The notes below the pieces were generated by a model. That model was not told the origin of the DNA and ran no database searches. It saw only the letters and a program-made list of their open reading frames with translations. Positions 22,049 to 34,802 of a stretch of DNA of 64,000 nucleotides are shown here, piece by piece. The position numbers and the translations under genes were made by a program. Source of the stretch: Lophium mytilinum. Its lineage: Eukaryota > Ascomycota > Dothideomycetes > Mytilinidiales > Mytilinidiaceae. Where the stretch lies: NCBI GenBank assembly GCA_010093605.1, contig MU004186.1:848616-912615 (forward strand), in the 5' to 3' direction. Position 1 is the stretch's first letter. Each line of letters begins with the position of its first letter.

Positions 22049-25000
22049 ATGGCAGATTTCCTGCAATCCAAGTAAGTACGCCAAGTTTTCCATGCCGTCC
22101 AGCCAACCAACCGACCACCCCAGATATACGCAAGCCTTGAGGACGCAGGCGAAGACGGCCGTTGCGCAGGAACTCGCCTGTCCCTATTGCAGCGGCCGTA
22201 TCTTTCAAAATGACGACCAACTCTGGGATCATGCCGTTTCAGACCACTCCCCGACTCTGCTGGGCATGGGGATTGATCCTAAGAACCCTGGCAGATTTCG
22301 AAAGGTTTTGAGGGACGAGGCTGCGTGAGTTGAACTTTTCCGCTTTTCTAAATTGGGCCACCGCATGTTGTGCATTAGGTCACCGCAAGCGAACTACCTG
22401 CTGACTGCTACCCAGGCGGTCATTGGTAGACCGAACTGCACGAGAGTCGCACATATCATCCGAAGCGACTGCAGGAGCTGGATCAACGCCCGATTTGACA
22501 CAGCTTTCTTTATTGGAGCCGAAGGGCAAGTCTCAATCACCTCCGCGGTCGAAGAAGAGGCCTGCAGGTTCGGATATCCAAGCGTCTGAATTACAGTCAC
22601 GTGTGCCAATCCGGGATACTAGGCGGACCAAGAAGGCTACTGGCTACGAAGACCCCTCCGGGCCTTATAGAGAGGATTTAGACTACTCAAGAAACATCCC
22701 TTTCTCTGTTGGCGCTGATTCATCACCCCAACCTAAGCCCAATCAACGCCAGCTCTTCAACCCCCATGATGCCGCCAAGGGTTCGCCCACTCTGTACTCC
22801 CAACAAGGCACACACGGCACACCTAATGCTTCAAGTGAGGATTGGTCCGTCGTGGCAAACCCCCACGGGCAGCATCATGCCGCACCTCGACACCAACCCA
22901 AAGGCCAAAGACAGTCGCCCCATGGCAGCCCAAGACATAGCATTGGTTCCGCCCCCCCGCAGTACAACGTTGCCTCCCAACCAAGCTCTCTCCGCCAACC
23001 TGGTATCCTTGAGGTTCAGCGTACCAATCCTCGCTACCCAGATCTTATATCACAGCCCGATGCACGGCCGATCTCCCAGGAACAGCTAGCTTCGGAGGTC
23101 AAGTCTATATACGCCGGCCTGACCATGGTCGAGACCAAATGCATTCACGTCGATCGGGCTCAAGCTTCTGCTCTACCCGATCCAGACGGGGACTCCAAGC
23201 TGGCGAACGACCACTGGCAGGCATTGATCGCTCTACATAGAACCTTGTTGCATGAGCATCATGACTTTTTCCTGGCAAGTCAGCACCCTTCGGCCTCTCC
23301 CGCACTACGCCGTCTTGCATCCAAGTACTCAATGCCGGCGCGGATGTGGAAACATGGTATTCACTCGTTCCTTGAGCTACTAAGACGCCGGCTGCCAGAG
23401 TCGCTAGACTACATGCTAGCGTTCATCTATCTAGCTTACCAAATGATGTCTCTGCTCTACGAAACCGTGCCCACATTCGAAGACACCTGGATTGAATGTC
23501 TAGGAGATCTTGGCCGATACCGCATGGCCATTGAGGACGAGGATCTGCGCGATCGTGAGACGTGGGCAGGAGTCGCTCGCTTCTGGTATAGCAAGGCCGC
23601 TGATAAAAGCCCATACGTTGGTCGTCTATATCACCATCTTGCCATCCTCGCTCGCCCAAACGCGCTGCAGCAGCTCTACTACTATTCCCGCTCTCTCACT
23701 TGTGTTGTTCCATTCATGAGCGCTCGGGAGTCAATTCTTACTTTGCTTGACCCTATTCTTGGACGTTCTAGTGCCTCGTATACGCATTCGCTGCCTATTG
23801 ATACCAGCTTTATCAGGGCTCACGGTATTCTCTTTGGAAGGTTGTCGACCGACGCCTTCGAGGAGTCCATGGCTGCTTTCCTAGGCCAGCTAGACAATCA
23901 CATCGGACGAGTGACGGCAAAGTGGAACGAGCAAGGTGTTTTCATTGCTGTCACCAACATCGCTGGCTTCTTTGACTACGGCTCTCAGGATTCACCTTTG
24001 AGATTGATCTTTCAGTCATACGCTGAGAAAATTGCCCTCAAGTCCCAGCGATCGGCCAGCCCTTCGGAACAGGACTCCTCAAGTCGCTCACCTTCTCCCT
24101 CATCTCCAGGATCAAAGCAACTCAGCTCGGACGAAACCTCGTCGCAACTATCCAAATTGTCCCATGATGTCGCCTTTTCGTCTGCCTGTCGTCTTACTTT
24201 CTCCACTTTTGCTCTTGTTCTTCGGCGTATTGGGGATAAAAACGTTCTTCCGCATGTTCATGTGCTTTTTGCTTTCCTTTCCAGTCTCTCTACCATTCCA
24301 TACGTCTCGGCTCTCGCCGACAACGCTCCTTGGGACGAACTCGTCACCTTCCTCAATACGTTATCGAAGTCCGAAAGGCTCGAGCCACTCGTTAATAACG
24401 ATATATTCCCTGCAAAGGAATTGAGCGACAACGTGCCTCTACCCGAGGACTATCTTATACGTGGGCAGGTGTGGAGCCAATGGTATTTCCCCGAGGGCTG
24501 GTTTGGTGGTGAACATGACGAGGAAGAGCGTTCCCTTGAGCTCGCTTCAACGACGAAGGATAGAACAGAGCGGATCCTACGCCTTGGTCACCAAATCGCA
24601 ACTGTAAGCTGAGAATCTGTTCGCACCACCTGCTGTTGCTTTTACTAAATCTTGAGTAGCTTGAGCGCTGGATACATTACGACCGATCTTCTAATACGTG
24701 GTCTATGTCTTCTGCCTTCACACAAGCCGCGCCAGGACACAAATCTGGCGAATACGTCCCTCAACTCACACATACGTTACTGGCCGATGACATGGACATA
24801 GACCAGCCAGCTCAGACCCAAGAGAAGATTTCTTTGACTTTATCATACGACCTTGGCGATGATTCGCCAGAGATGAGGGAGATTCAAGCCGAGGAGGAAA
24901 ACGCTCAAACACAGCCTCAGCCTACTAAAGGTTCTCAGCCTTCTACAACTTTAGTAAGCTCCAATACGCAGGCACGGTCATCAACCATGACCGCTAGTAA

Positions 25001-25635
25001 GATGTTCGTTCAGCGTTATACTGTAAGTTGTTATCATACTTGAATATCGCGTGTTCCTGATTGCTGGTCCGCAGATCATCGTCTGCGATACGAACCTGTT
25101 GTTAAAACAAAGAGACGTGTTTGAAACCTTACTTCAAAATGGAGACTGGAGGGTCGTGGTGCCCGATGGAGGTGAGCACTGTCCGACTCCCCGAAGATCC
25201 ATCTAACCCAAAATAGCGATTACATATCTACTATTGCTGTCAAGACAAGCGGGTCCGGACAGCGCTCTTGCTCACGACGCCCTACAAAGTGTTCGAGTAG
25301 CCATTGCAGAAGACAAAAACGTGCGAATAGCAACAGATAAAGGTAACGACGTTACAGAGCTATTCCTCTCCGAGAAGATGGGGGGTGGCGATCCAGAGAA
25401 TGTGAGGCAATCAGAAGACAGTATCATCCGTGTTGCTAGGAGCGAGAGCAATCTCAATAGGCAATCGCCTGGGAAGCAAACCGGTAGCCATGCCCAAGCA
25501 AAGCCCGCAGTCTTGCTTACCGAGGACAAGGCCATGAGGATCAAAGCAGCCACTTTTGGAGTTGCGGCTATCGCTACATCTATCATCAAAAAGGTCCTCA
25601 AGAAGTCGGAGCCGGAACAAGTGCCAGGTCAATAA
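22049..25635 (+). CDS. EST1/SMG6-like protein: zinc finger, Est1-type domain and PIN domain
   Basis: Predicted 1,096-aa protein from six exons: 22049-22071, 22124-22324, 22416-24603, 24660-25022, 25075-25171 and 25217-25635. An N-terminal C2H2-like finger (ACPYCSGRIF, then WDHAVSDH) is followed by a long disordered part. The Est1-type DNA/RNA-binding helical domain spans about residues 285-590 (SLDYMLAFIYLAYQMMSLLY, WIECLGDLGRYRMAIEDEDL, GRLYHHLAILARPNALQQLY). A PIN nuclease-like domain closes the protein (IIVCDTNLLLKQRDVFETLL, then EDSIIRV and LLTEDKAMRIKA). SMG6 relatives cleave RNA in nonsense-mediated decay or act at telomeres. Here the usual TELDGL block reads TYLLLL, losing a metal-binding acidic residue, so nuclease activity is doubtful. 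The 23-nt first exon (MADFLQSK) is chosen for its clean GTAAGT...CCCAG intron. Confidence 0.88.
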
Positions 25636-25638
25636 CAA

Positions 25639-25993
25639 CTAACAATTGGTCATATCTTGTCGCGATTTACTTTTCTTGCCAGGAGGAACCTTCCTCAGGA
25701 TGTTATATTGGATGCACTGCCGTGCTGCTTGAAGTTTGGTGTTACCGTTCCCAAGTCCTCCTGGCGCCTCCATGGTGTTGAGGCGAGAAACCCAAGTGCC
25801 GTGGCAAGGTCTCTGTGGATAAGTTTGAAGGGGACGTGGAAGTGTTTGAGAGCATTTGTACATAGTCATTCCGCCATCGGATCTCTTCCCGTTTGGACAG
25901 GACGCCGGACCAGATATACCGGAAGTCTATTCGCGGCCACTTTCCAGTATCTGGATCTCTTAAATTTTGTTTCCCTTGGTCTAGGTTCGCCAT
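25639..25993 (-). CDS. small conserved-looking protein, function unknown
   Basis: Predicted 101-aa protein from exons 25993-25862 and 25812-25639, joined by a 49-nt intron (GTACAA...CCACAG). The first exon starts MANLDQGKQNLRDPDTG and includes WPRIDFRYIWSGVLSKREEI. The second has RPCHGTWVSRLNTMEAPGG and ends with a basic tail (RKVPPGKKSKSRQDMTNC). Composition is protein-like on both sides of the intron, and the joint frame is open, but I recognise no domain. The start is uncertain; more exons may lie upstream. Its stop codon is 3 bp from that of the convergent EST1-like gene, so their transcripts must overlap. Confidence 0.45.
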
Positions 25994-28900
25994 ATTATAC
26001 GTTGTTGGCTGAATTATTTTCGGAAGCACCCTTTGGAATCACCCCACATATGAGTTTGGTCTATCATTTGGATTTCATTGGACAATGTCAGCCCAGCCCG
26101 GGACGAGCAAAGCCACATCCTTTCGCTGCCATTATGAACATCCTGTTCCGGCTCTTCAAAATCTATACGTTTGCTCTCATGAAACACGATGGCCGATGCC
26201 ACGCATTGCTGCCACTATTGGTGCATAGCTAAACGAAACGCGATACCGTTACTTACTCACGTGCGTCCTGCGAATGCCCAAACCCCCTATTACATCTACA
26301 AGATCTGTCGATATGAAACCTCAGCCTTGCGAACCTGCCACGAGACCCACAGTCACGCGGGAGATCGCTGGCCCCCACACACGCCACGCTGCATGCATGA
26401 ACCGCTGCCCGCCAATCGCAACCTTCCAACGACATCTTTCTCAGCCTTACGGAGCGCGCGGTGGCGCCTGCGGGCCAGGTAGCAGAGGCCGGGTGGACGG
26501 CACGGGTTGCCAATATCGGACATAAAAACCTCTTCCGTACGCCCTGTTAGTATGCATCCAGTCATTTTCTGCTTTACAAATCGCGCTCTTCTAGACCACT
26601 TCATTTTTTCTTCTGTCACCTTTCAAATCATTAATTTACTCATTCTTGCTGCAAGGTTGCCTTCTTCTCGCGAAAATTTTCTCAATTCTCTAACTGCAAT
26701 GAAACCGTCAATTCCGCAGCTCGCCTAGTGAGTACTCTCCTTCTTGCGCCTTCCTTTTCGAGTTGGCACTTTATACGAGTAGCATCATGCTCTCCAGACA
26801 CCTGGGGCTGTGTGTTGCCATCGTGCTCACCGATCACGGTGATCGGTACGGTTCACGAGGGAGAAGGCAGATGCGCTGCAGTCATCCCGCGCGGATACTA
26901 TAAAAGCAACGACTCATGCTCTCGGATACGAAAGCAGGCGAAACAGCAAATTGATTCTCCGCTACCTGCACGGAAAGCGGTCACGTTACGCGACTACGTG
27001 ACTGATCGGTGATAGGCAGCAGAGTCTAGCATCCTTTCTCGGCGTAGCGCAGGAGTATATTTGGAGTCATGGGATCTGTTGGTAGACATCACTCTCTTAG
27101 CTGCGTTCTGCAGGCGAAAGAGAAGAGCTATGTTCGTGTGCTTGGCACTGAAGCCTTCAGCCTTGTCCGAAGGCAAACGTCTGGCTAACCGGAAAGCGGT
27201 AAATGCGAACGTATGCTGACGGGATGAATGCGCTTCGGGTTCCGAACGTGGATTGACATATGCGAGCGAGATGAAAGTGGCGGTGACGGGTGGATATAGG
27301 GCGTCGGGCAAGGTGCCGGACTAGATGTCGGACAAGGTGTCGGAGACCGAAGTTAGTTTGGAATTTCGAGCTTTTAGGTAGCTTCTGTGAGCGGAAAAAA
27401 ACTAAAGTGTGGCTTGTAAGTCATCTGGAAAGGGTGGGATCTCCTGCGCATGGCGTATTCATATAAAGCGGTAGGTGATAGGTCTCTGCACGGTGTTACT
27501 CACTTCAATCTCCCACCTCTTCAAAGTCATTGGAGCTGTGCATGCCCTATTAGTCAAGGGCGACGGCATCATAGACTGCTAGAGACGTAGACACTATTGT
27601 GGTAGGCAGTAATGAAGCTTGCTCAAGAGCCAGGAGTAGATGTTATTAAACTCAGCTATCTGTATTGGTCACCGTATTATCTGCGTTTCTACTGAAAGCC
27701 CTTGTGCGTTCCATAACCAACAATGTTATTCTATGCAAAGTGTTTGTGCTAGACTATTGCACATTCTGTGAAGGACGCTGCTCTGTTAGAAGTGAATGTG
27801 TGAGACTCCTAGCACTTGAGCAAGCTCGATGGTGGATAGTGAAGCAGAGAAATTCATCTCCTACGACAGCATCGTGCACCCGTCCTTCACAAATATGGCG
27901 CGATGACCCTGTAGAGAGGGCCGTTTGGAAAATCTTCGTCATACCGCTTAGATCTAACGGCTCCGCAAATGATGGAACATAGTGTACAATAGGGGACGTG
28001 GCGAGTGAGTCGCTTAGGCACACTCGTTATCCTAAACGCTGTTAGACTACTCCATCGATACTAGTGATTTGTAGAGTACCTGCTTGATGTTGCCGAGATC
28101 GCTTCCACATTAACCCCAATGTGGGCCGCCATCGCTATCCTCGTACTATACTACTACTCAATCTTCGTCATGACCATCACGTACTCTCAGAAAACTTTTG
28201 TCTCATCCAACGCTCATTCATCTTTTACAGAGGTATTGTCGAGCTTTCCACTATTGTATGTATCAAATCGCCCCTGAGTGGGCTAACTTTTTGACTTTCG
28301 ACGATGGTGTCGATATCTGGAGCTTTTGCGCACGACTGCTCTTCGCTGGAGCGACGAATGTAGCATATAGAGAAGGGTGGATAGAGTATTGAGAGGTATG
28401 CGAGTATCTGAGGTCACATTCGCGAGTGGGAGTGGCGGTCGAGGTCAAGGAAAGTAACTCTATTCACTGATTAGCTCAACTCACTCCGTGTCCATTGGGG
28501 ACGAAGATTCACTAGAATTTTTCTCAACTTACCAATACGTTGCTTGCTCTAAACTTTCATCGTCGCATTCGATGCATTCTTGCACTGCCACCTGCCCCAG
28601 AGAGTGACATCTATACTCAAGCCATAGCAACGTGGAGGAAGATTATGATGATAACACCTTAGAGCAAGCTGGGAAATTTGCCATTTGAGTTGCAAGCTAG
28701 GAGCCGGCTACCCTTGAGGAGTCAAAGCGCATTGAGCCCAAGGTCCCACGGATTTTCCCTAGGTTCAGTCTGCAGAATAGCAAAGGCTCGCACAAACTTA
28801 AAGGACTCCGTTCACTTCGAGAGAGCTTTGGGGGTATAGGCTTGCTGTTTTTACGGAGACTAAACATGTATCCCGTCTGAAGCCTGAATGCTCCTTTACC

Positions 28901-29827
28901 GGATGACGTGGTATTGAGCAAACGTTCAATAGGACGAAGACGACCATGGAAGCAGAAGAAATGCTTGGAGATGAACGACGTCAGAGCACAACAGCTTTCT
29001 GCGGTTCAGCACGTCACTAACCTCAGCAGTACTGCCATTTCTCGAGGACTTACATGACTAAACCACGCCAATCCCAATCAACGCATACTTATTGCATCAA
29101 TACAATGAGAGTCTACTGGTTCAAAAGAACACTATTCAACCTGCTCCGCAAGCCTTACAAGAGCGCCTCATTGTTGCCTTTGTTTCAGCACTGCCCCTGG
29201 GTCATCCTTTCAGATCCATCACCCCCTCATTCCTGTCAAGACCAAAATAGAACATCAGACCATTGGCTAGACTTTTAGTCCCGAACCCCGAACTTGAAGA
29301 TAACGCTGTCGTCAGCTTTTGCCTTCTTTCTAGTGTGTGAAGTCAGCTCCGTAAGAGTCTCGATGTCTAGGGGTTGCCAAGTTGGCACAGTTGTGCTAGG
29401 ACTAGGACTGGCAAGGTCGTTTAGCAGGATTGGTCCAATTCCCCCGTATCAGCTGGGCAGGCATACTCGAGTGCGGCGATTACGTTGAAACGCGGAGGAT
29501 CTTCATGCATTGTTCTCGGTGTGGCCGGTTGATGCTATGGTTGGACTACAAGGCTGAGGCGAACGTGGCTGTGCTGCCCGCAGATGCAGGGACACGCAAT
29601 GACTGTCAACGTGGAACGTGAACGCGGCAAAACACCCGAACTTTCCGAGTGCTACGAACATAACTTGTTTTAGCAGTCGTGGGGTAAAGGTCGTTGATAT
29701 GTTAATAGGTAAATTCAGGTGTTGATATGTTTGGATTTGGCGAGATGGTTCGTCCGACCAATTGAAACTGGTGGTCCGTGCACGCATTCATCGATGTCAC
29801 TGCCAAGAATAATAGACATGGAGTAGT
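25994..29827. other. gene-poor stretch, nothing recognised
   Basis: About 3.8 kb with only short overlapping ORFs and no recognised motif. It includes a 19-bp near-palindrome at 26829-26847. The upstream parts of the small gene at 25639-25993 may extend into its left end. Confidence 0.45.
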
Positions 29828-29835
29828 ATTTATCG

Positions 29836-30444
29836 GGGGAGGGATAAGCGCACACCCCCTAATTCCTCCACGCACGCCCCCTAATTCCTCCACGCACACC
29901 CCCCTATCGTCTGATCTTCTAAAATTGGCTCGGAGGGCTCGGATCACTGCTCCGGCGTATGTAAGGCCGTACGTGAGGCTGTACTTATAGCAAAGCTATG
30001 CAGTATACCCGTTTTACCATGCATACTTCCCGTTTCCTGTCTATAGAGGCTATTGTATTACTACATATATGCCTACACGTCTAGGAGCATGCCAAAACAG
30101 TCAAAACCTCACCTTATTACGGCACCTCCACATCAAACATCGCCGCCGCACCCCCCTGGCTATCCTAATTAATAACCCCCTCTATTCCATCTGATACAAT
30201 GCCATCTAACGTAGGAGCTCCTCAACAGTAAGCCGCGCCGGCGCTGCCTGAGCCTAAGGCTAAGGCTCAGCGTATTGTGGAGGTGTAGGATAAGGATGTA
30301 ATTGTAGAGAAGTAGAATTAGTAAGCGAGTTAAGCGTGAGAATAGAGCTCCGGGCGACGTTCCGGCCCGTTCTGGCCAATTAGAAGATCAGACGATAGGG
30401 GGGTGTGCGTGGAGGAATTAGGGGGTGTGCGCTTATCTCTCCCC
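29836..30444. mobile_element. nonautonomous DNA transposon A, hAT-like, 8-bp TSD
   Basis: A 609-bp element flanked by the direct repeat ATTTATCG (29828-29835 and 30445-30452). The ends are inverted repeats starting GGGGAG: the left arm spans about 29836-29929, the right about 30374-30444. The left arm carries one extra copy of a 22-bp C-rich subrepeat (29850-29871 and 29872-29893). An 8-bp target duplication is typical of hAT elements. Inside, a frame from the ATG at 30199 (MPSNVGAPQQ, then AAPALPEPKAKAQRIVEV) is interrupted three times by TAA/TAG codons, each explicable by CpA-to-TpA change, the RIP signature. It may be the start of a former transposase. It is not mobile by itself. Confidence 0.8.
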
Positions 30445-30452
30445 ATTTATCG

Positions 30453-33197
30453 TGTCTGATTTGTTCATGTTATGTAGCTCTAACAGCATTCTATGTTGAA
30501 CAGAAACGGAAGTGGTGCAGCAGACAGTCCTCCGGCTCAACGAATGAACTTTCTTCTCGATGAACGCATGGCATACTCCCCAGCTCACGGTACAGAGATC
30601 TTACACTCATTTGTCAGGTAATGAATGGAATTAACGGGCATATCGGCCTTAGAGCAGCGACGAGACGATTATACCGCAAAAACATGTTCCGGGTCATCCG
30701 GCGCATGCGAGTTGGATTAGTTTTAGCAATTTGAACAGAGGGAAAAGGGCAGCGACGACGACACGACATGAGTGAGAAGTGTTATCAGATGATCGGATCC
30801 AACTCTTCTCAAGTCCTAGGGATGGTGTTGGTAGTTTGAAGTCGTATTCTAGGCACCATCACGTGACTAACCACTGCCCCTGACGGTGAAGGGGGGCGGG
30901 GGCCAAGTGCCATTGCTGTGTCTGAGGTCGTTTATCACTGTCAAAGGGGGTAAATATATAGTAATTTAACTGGTAAAAGTTCTGTATTTCGAAAAGCTGA
31001 TAGAGTTCCAGGTGACATAAAGTTCCAGGTGGCATAAAGTTCTACGCGGCGTCTTATCAGCTACGCCGTCACTCGCCGCAAAATTCGAAGTGCACTCTGG
31101 AAAGAATTATTTTTAATACAGCTTTGCTGGCAAGCCAATATGTGAGATGACCATAGTCGTTATGAGGGACTAGGCATTATCATCGCAAGGACTTCCAGGT
31201 GATCCTAAAGCGCCAGCTCAGAGGCTCGAAAAAGGAATGCTGTGGGTAAACGTCCGGCGACAGTAATGCCGTGCCGTGAAGGCGTGGACCGCTAGGCAAC
31301 AGTGCATCTCCTCCTAGGGAACAGCGATGAGGGCAGCTCTCTGGACTGATGAGGCGCTTGGGTCCATAGAAAGTTTGGGATGATGTGGCAGGTCGCCTGA
31401 TGGCTTTTGTGGCTTTTCTGCCAGTCCCTGTCCCGCTGCGAAGTCTGCACGACATCACCCTTCTCGTGGGCACCCGTACGCCCGCCACGAGACGAGTGGT
31501 ATACATTTGCTAGGTTCCACATGATCCATCAAGAAGGCAAACGTACATGAGTGTGGGCCGAGTTCAGGATGGCGGTCAAGGTGGAGGTGTGGAGAAGTCG
31601 AGCTTGGGTCAAATATTGGGTTTGATTCGATGAACAGAGATGCGGTGTCGCCTGTGCGAAGTTGCCTTGTAAATGAATGGAGAGACGCCCCTCTGGAGCC
31701 GGACCCCCTCGCTAGGTGCTTCCTCGGTCATTGGTGATTGTCGATCCGCGCTTCCCCATGACACGGAGGCTCCGACGGCATGTCCCATAAGTGACCAGTA
31801 GAAAGCTGTTGCCTGCTCACACCGATGGTGTGTCGAGGAGACGGGACGGAGCGAGCTTGAAATGGACAACGACAGACGGGCGGTGAGAACGAGGCGACAG
31901 CGAGCGACGGCTTGTGTGACCTACCGGGAGCATCGAAGTGCATCTCGTAAGCATCGGTGTGGCGACAATAGACTCTTTTTGATATGAAGGGACGTTTTGA
32001 AAGGAACATAGACACAGCCTATCATGCCCATGCTTTGCCACCGGCGGGTTAATCATGCATAAACAGGAGTGTGGGTGATTCCTGTGCTAGGAACATCTAT
32101 AGCTGAAAGAACAGGTCATACATTAGGTAAGTTGTGGGAGTTGATATCTACAGGGTATCAAACATCGCCACAGTGCTGGTGGCAACTGCATCGCTAGGGC
32201 ACGGACCACATTCCATAGGGGGATTCTCGTGCCCCTTGGAGTAGTTAGAGGCGACGAAGGCGATAGAAGACAGAAGAAGCATCGAGGAAAATCTTCATTG
32301 AAAATCGAGACGAGTTCTTGCATAGAAAACAATTAGTTGAGCTCGCGGTTCGACCTGACAGCGAAGCCCACAATGTCGCGGTGACTCCGCTTCCCGATCG
32401 CCACTGCCGATTGAAGAGCATCAACATCATTCGAGTATGCACAGAAACTGACTAAGACATGGGAAGAATGAGGACAAGGGAGAACTGAGAAGCGCTGGGT
32501 AGAAGTCATGAGAGCATGATTGCTGAGGCAAACACATGCAAGTGGCGCAAACGTCAGGACCTGAAAAACCGCCGAGTGTGTTTAAGCTGTGCATGATCTG
32601 AAAACGAGGATTCATATCGCTGTAAGACGAGCGCCAGACCACGGAAATGACAGCTGAGGTTTGATCGGAAGACGCTGGGAGAAACAATTCATTGGAGATC
32701 AAGCAAGCTGAGAGTGCATGTGAGCTGAAAGCGCCCATGGAGTGGTGTAGCATTGAGCATGTCTCTTTCTGCATAGGTGAAAAAATCGCAATAGCAGACT
32801 GCGTACAGAGAAATAATGGACAGTACTCACGCTCATCAGCTACGGCTAGTTCAATGCCTCAGGGTGATGTTAGAAAAGAGTTGGTCAACGATGAATAGCG
32901 CCGTGGGGGCCGGGGACCCATTCACGTGCCATTCCCGCGGCATCCCTGTCGCTGTTAGATTCTGCCAGGGCGGTCAGCGACGCGACTAATCTCACTTCCC
33001 GACACGTATCACGATTCCAGTGAATATACCAAACTTCTGTGTGAGCATTGTATCCTCTCTTGTCTTCCTTTATCCCCCAGTCAATGCCCAGGACATCTTC
33101 CGAGATCTTCTCCTTGCCGTGTGTCCCGTCTTGGGGCACATCGATGGGAATTCAATTGCACTCTTGAGCCTGGATTGCGGGTCAATCATCGGGCGGA
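30453..33197. other. gene-poor stretch upstream of ALG5
   Basis: No convincing gene. Short overlapping minus-strand ORFs between 31180 and 32450 have no recognised motif. Around 31005-31045 the phrase GTTCCAGGTGRCATAAA occurs twice in tandem. The right end contains the ALG5 promoter. Confidence 0.45.
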
Positions 33198-34519
33198 ATG
33201 GAGACCATAACTAAGCTTGTTGGTACGGGCGCTGAGATCCTACAAAAAGTGCCGCTATCACTCATTCTGTTGTTCCTTGCGTTTACTGGTCTGGGGGGCA
33301 CTATCCTGGTAAGTTCATGCTGTCTTTCTCATGCTTACTATGTCTAACACGTGCCCATGTATAGCTTTACCTCGCTCTCTTCATTGTAGCGCCTGTACCG
33401 CGACCGTCCCGAGGATCAGAGAAGGGATACAAAACCATACTGCCTGATGGAGAGCGCAGTGGAGTCAAGCAGCTACCATGTTGGATTGATCCCTGGAATG
33501 CAAAGAAACAGCTTGCTCGGCGGAAAGGCGTGCCATTGAACCCTAAAGATCAGATGGAAGAGGCGGAAGTCTTCATGAGTGTGGTTGTGCCGGCATACAA
33601 CGAGGAAAAGAGACTAGGAGGAATGTTAGAGGAAGCTGTAGATTTCCTGCAGCGGGAGTACGGTGATGCTCACAGTACCCCAGAGAAGTCCCAGAGCAAG
33701 GGCCGGAACAACACCACAAAAGCAGCGAGGAGAGGATGGGAGATTCTGGTGGTGTCAGACGGCTCGACGGACGGCACTGTAGACCAAGCTCTGAACTTCG
33801 CACGGGAACACCAGCTTTCTCAGTACCCAGTCCCTGTTCCTGGACCTCGCACACCTCACCCGACACACTCGACTCACATTCCTCATGGCTCGATTCGGGT
33901 GATAACCTTGGAAGAGAACAGAGGGAAGGGAGGAGCTGTCACGCACGGCATGCGACATGTACGAGGCCAATATGCTGTTTTCGCAGACGCGGACGGCGCA
34001 AGCCGATTTGAGGACCTTGCCAAACTGGTCGAAGGATGTCAAAGTATCGAAGACAAAGCAGGCCGAGGCGTTGCAATTGGCTCAAGAGCCCACCTGGTTG
34101 GAAGTGAAGCTGTTGTAAAGGTATTTCCCCGGAAACTACACATCTACTACACGACGAAGCCCTAACTTTCCTAGCGCTCAAAACTCCGCAACTTTTTGAT
34201 GCACTCATTCCATCTCCTACTGCGTCTGATGACGCCACCTGCAACCTCGTCAATAAAAGACACTCAGTGCGGTTTTAAGCTCTTTTCTCGTGCGGCGTTG
34301 CCCTTCATCATTCCCTACATGCATTGTGAGGGCTGGATTTTCGATGTGGAGATGCTCATGCTCGCCGAAAGCGCCAACATAGCCATGATCGAGGTAGCGA
34401 TTGGCTGGAAAGAAGTTCTGGGAAGTAAATTAAACGTCATCTGGGATTCTCTAGGCATGGCTTGGGGTTTAGCGATTTTACGCGCAAGTTGGGCATTCGG
34501 GGTATATCGGAGGGATTAG
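33198..34519 (+). CDS. ALG5: dolichyl-phosphate beta-glucosyltransferase ALG5
   Basis: Predicted 403-aa ER-membrane enzyme that makes dolichyl-phosphate-glucose from UDP-glucose, the glucose donor for N-glycan precursor assembly. Exons 33198-33308, 33365-34120 and 34175-34519. An N-terminal membrane anchor (PLSLILLFLAFTGLGG) is followed by a GT-A fold of family GT2. Its motifs are VVVPAYNEEKRLGGMLEEAV, ILVVSDGSTDGT, LEENRGKGGAVTHGMRHVRG, the metal-binding FADADGASRF, and IKDTQCGFKLFSR. A 40-residue proline/histidine-rich loop after DQALNFAREH is longer than in yeast. The next gene downstream is convergent. Confidence 0.94.
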
Positions 34520-34802
34520 CTCTTCTGGGCGCTTCAGTTGGACTTTCAATGGAAATTATAGGAGCTGATTTGGTTTTTGAGCGGCATGTAATCAGTCACA
34601 AGCTGAGCGGCAAATAGAACGTACGAATATTTCACGGAGTCCCTTGGACACTCAAAATAGAGCCAAAGCCGATTTTCATCATCCGTTGATTGTTGCAAGT
34701 CGGATTTCTCCGCTTTATCAAAGCATACTATGAGAGTCATGCTATCTCTAGTTCTAACTCGTCCGTCGAGTAGTCAAGCAATCTCTCCCAATTCTGAGCC
34801 TC

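Noticed and set aside
25657-26232. 191-codon plus-strand ORF downstream of the EST1-like gene
   Set aside because: The opposite strand carries a better spliced gene model with protein-like ends; no motif on the plus strand.
26829-26847. 19-bp near-palindrome (ACCGATCAC, one base, GTGATCGGT)
   Set aside because: Arms of nine bases are expected by chance at roughly this frequency in 64 kb; no gene or promoter context supports an operator.
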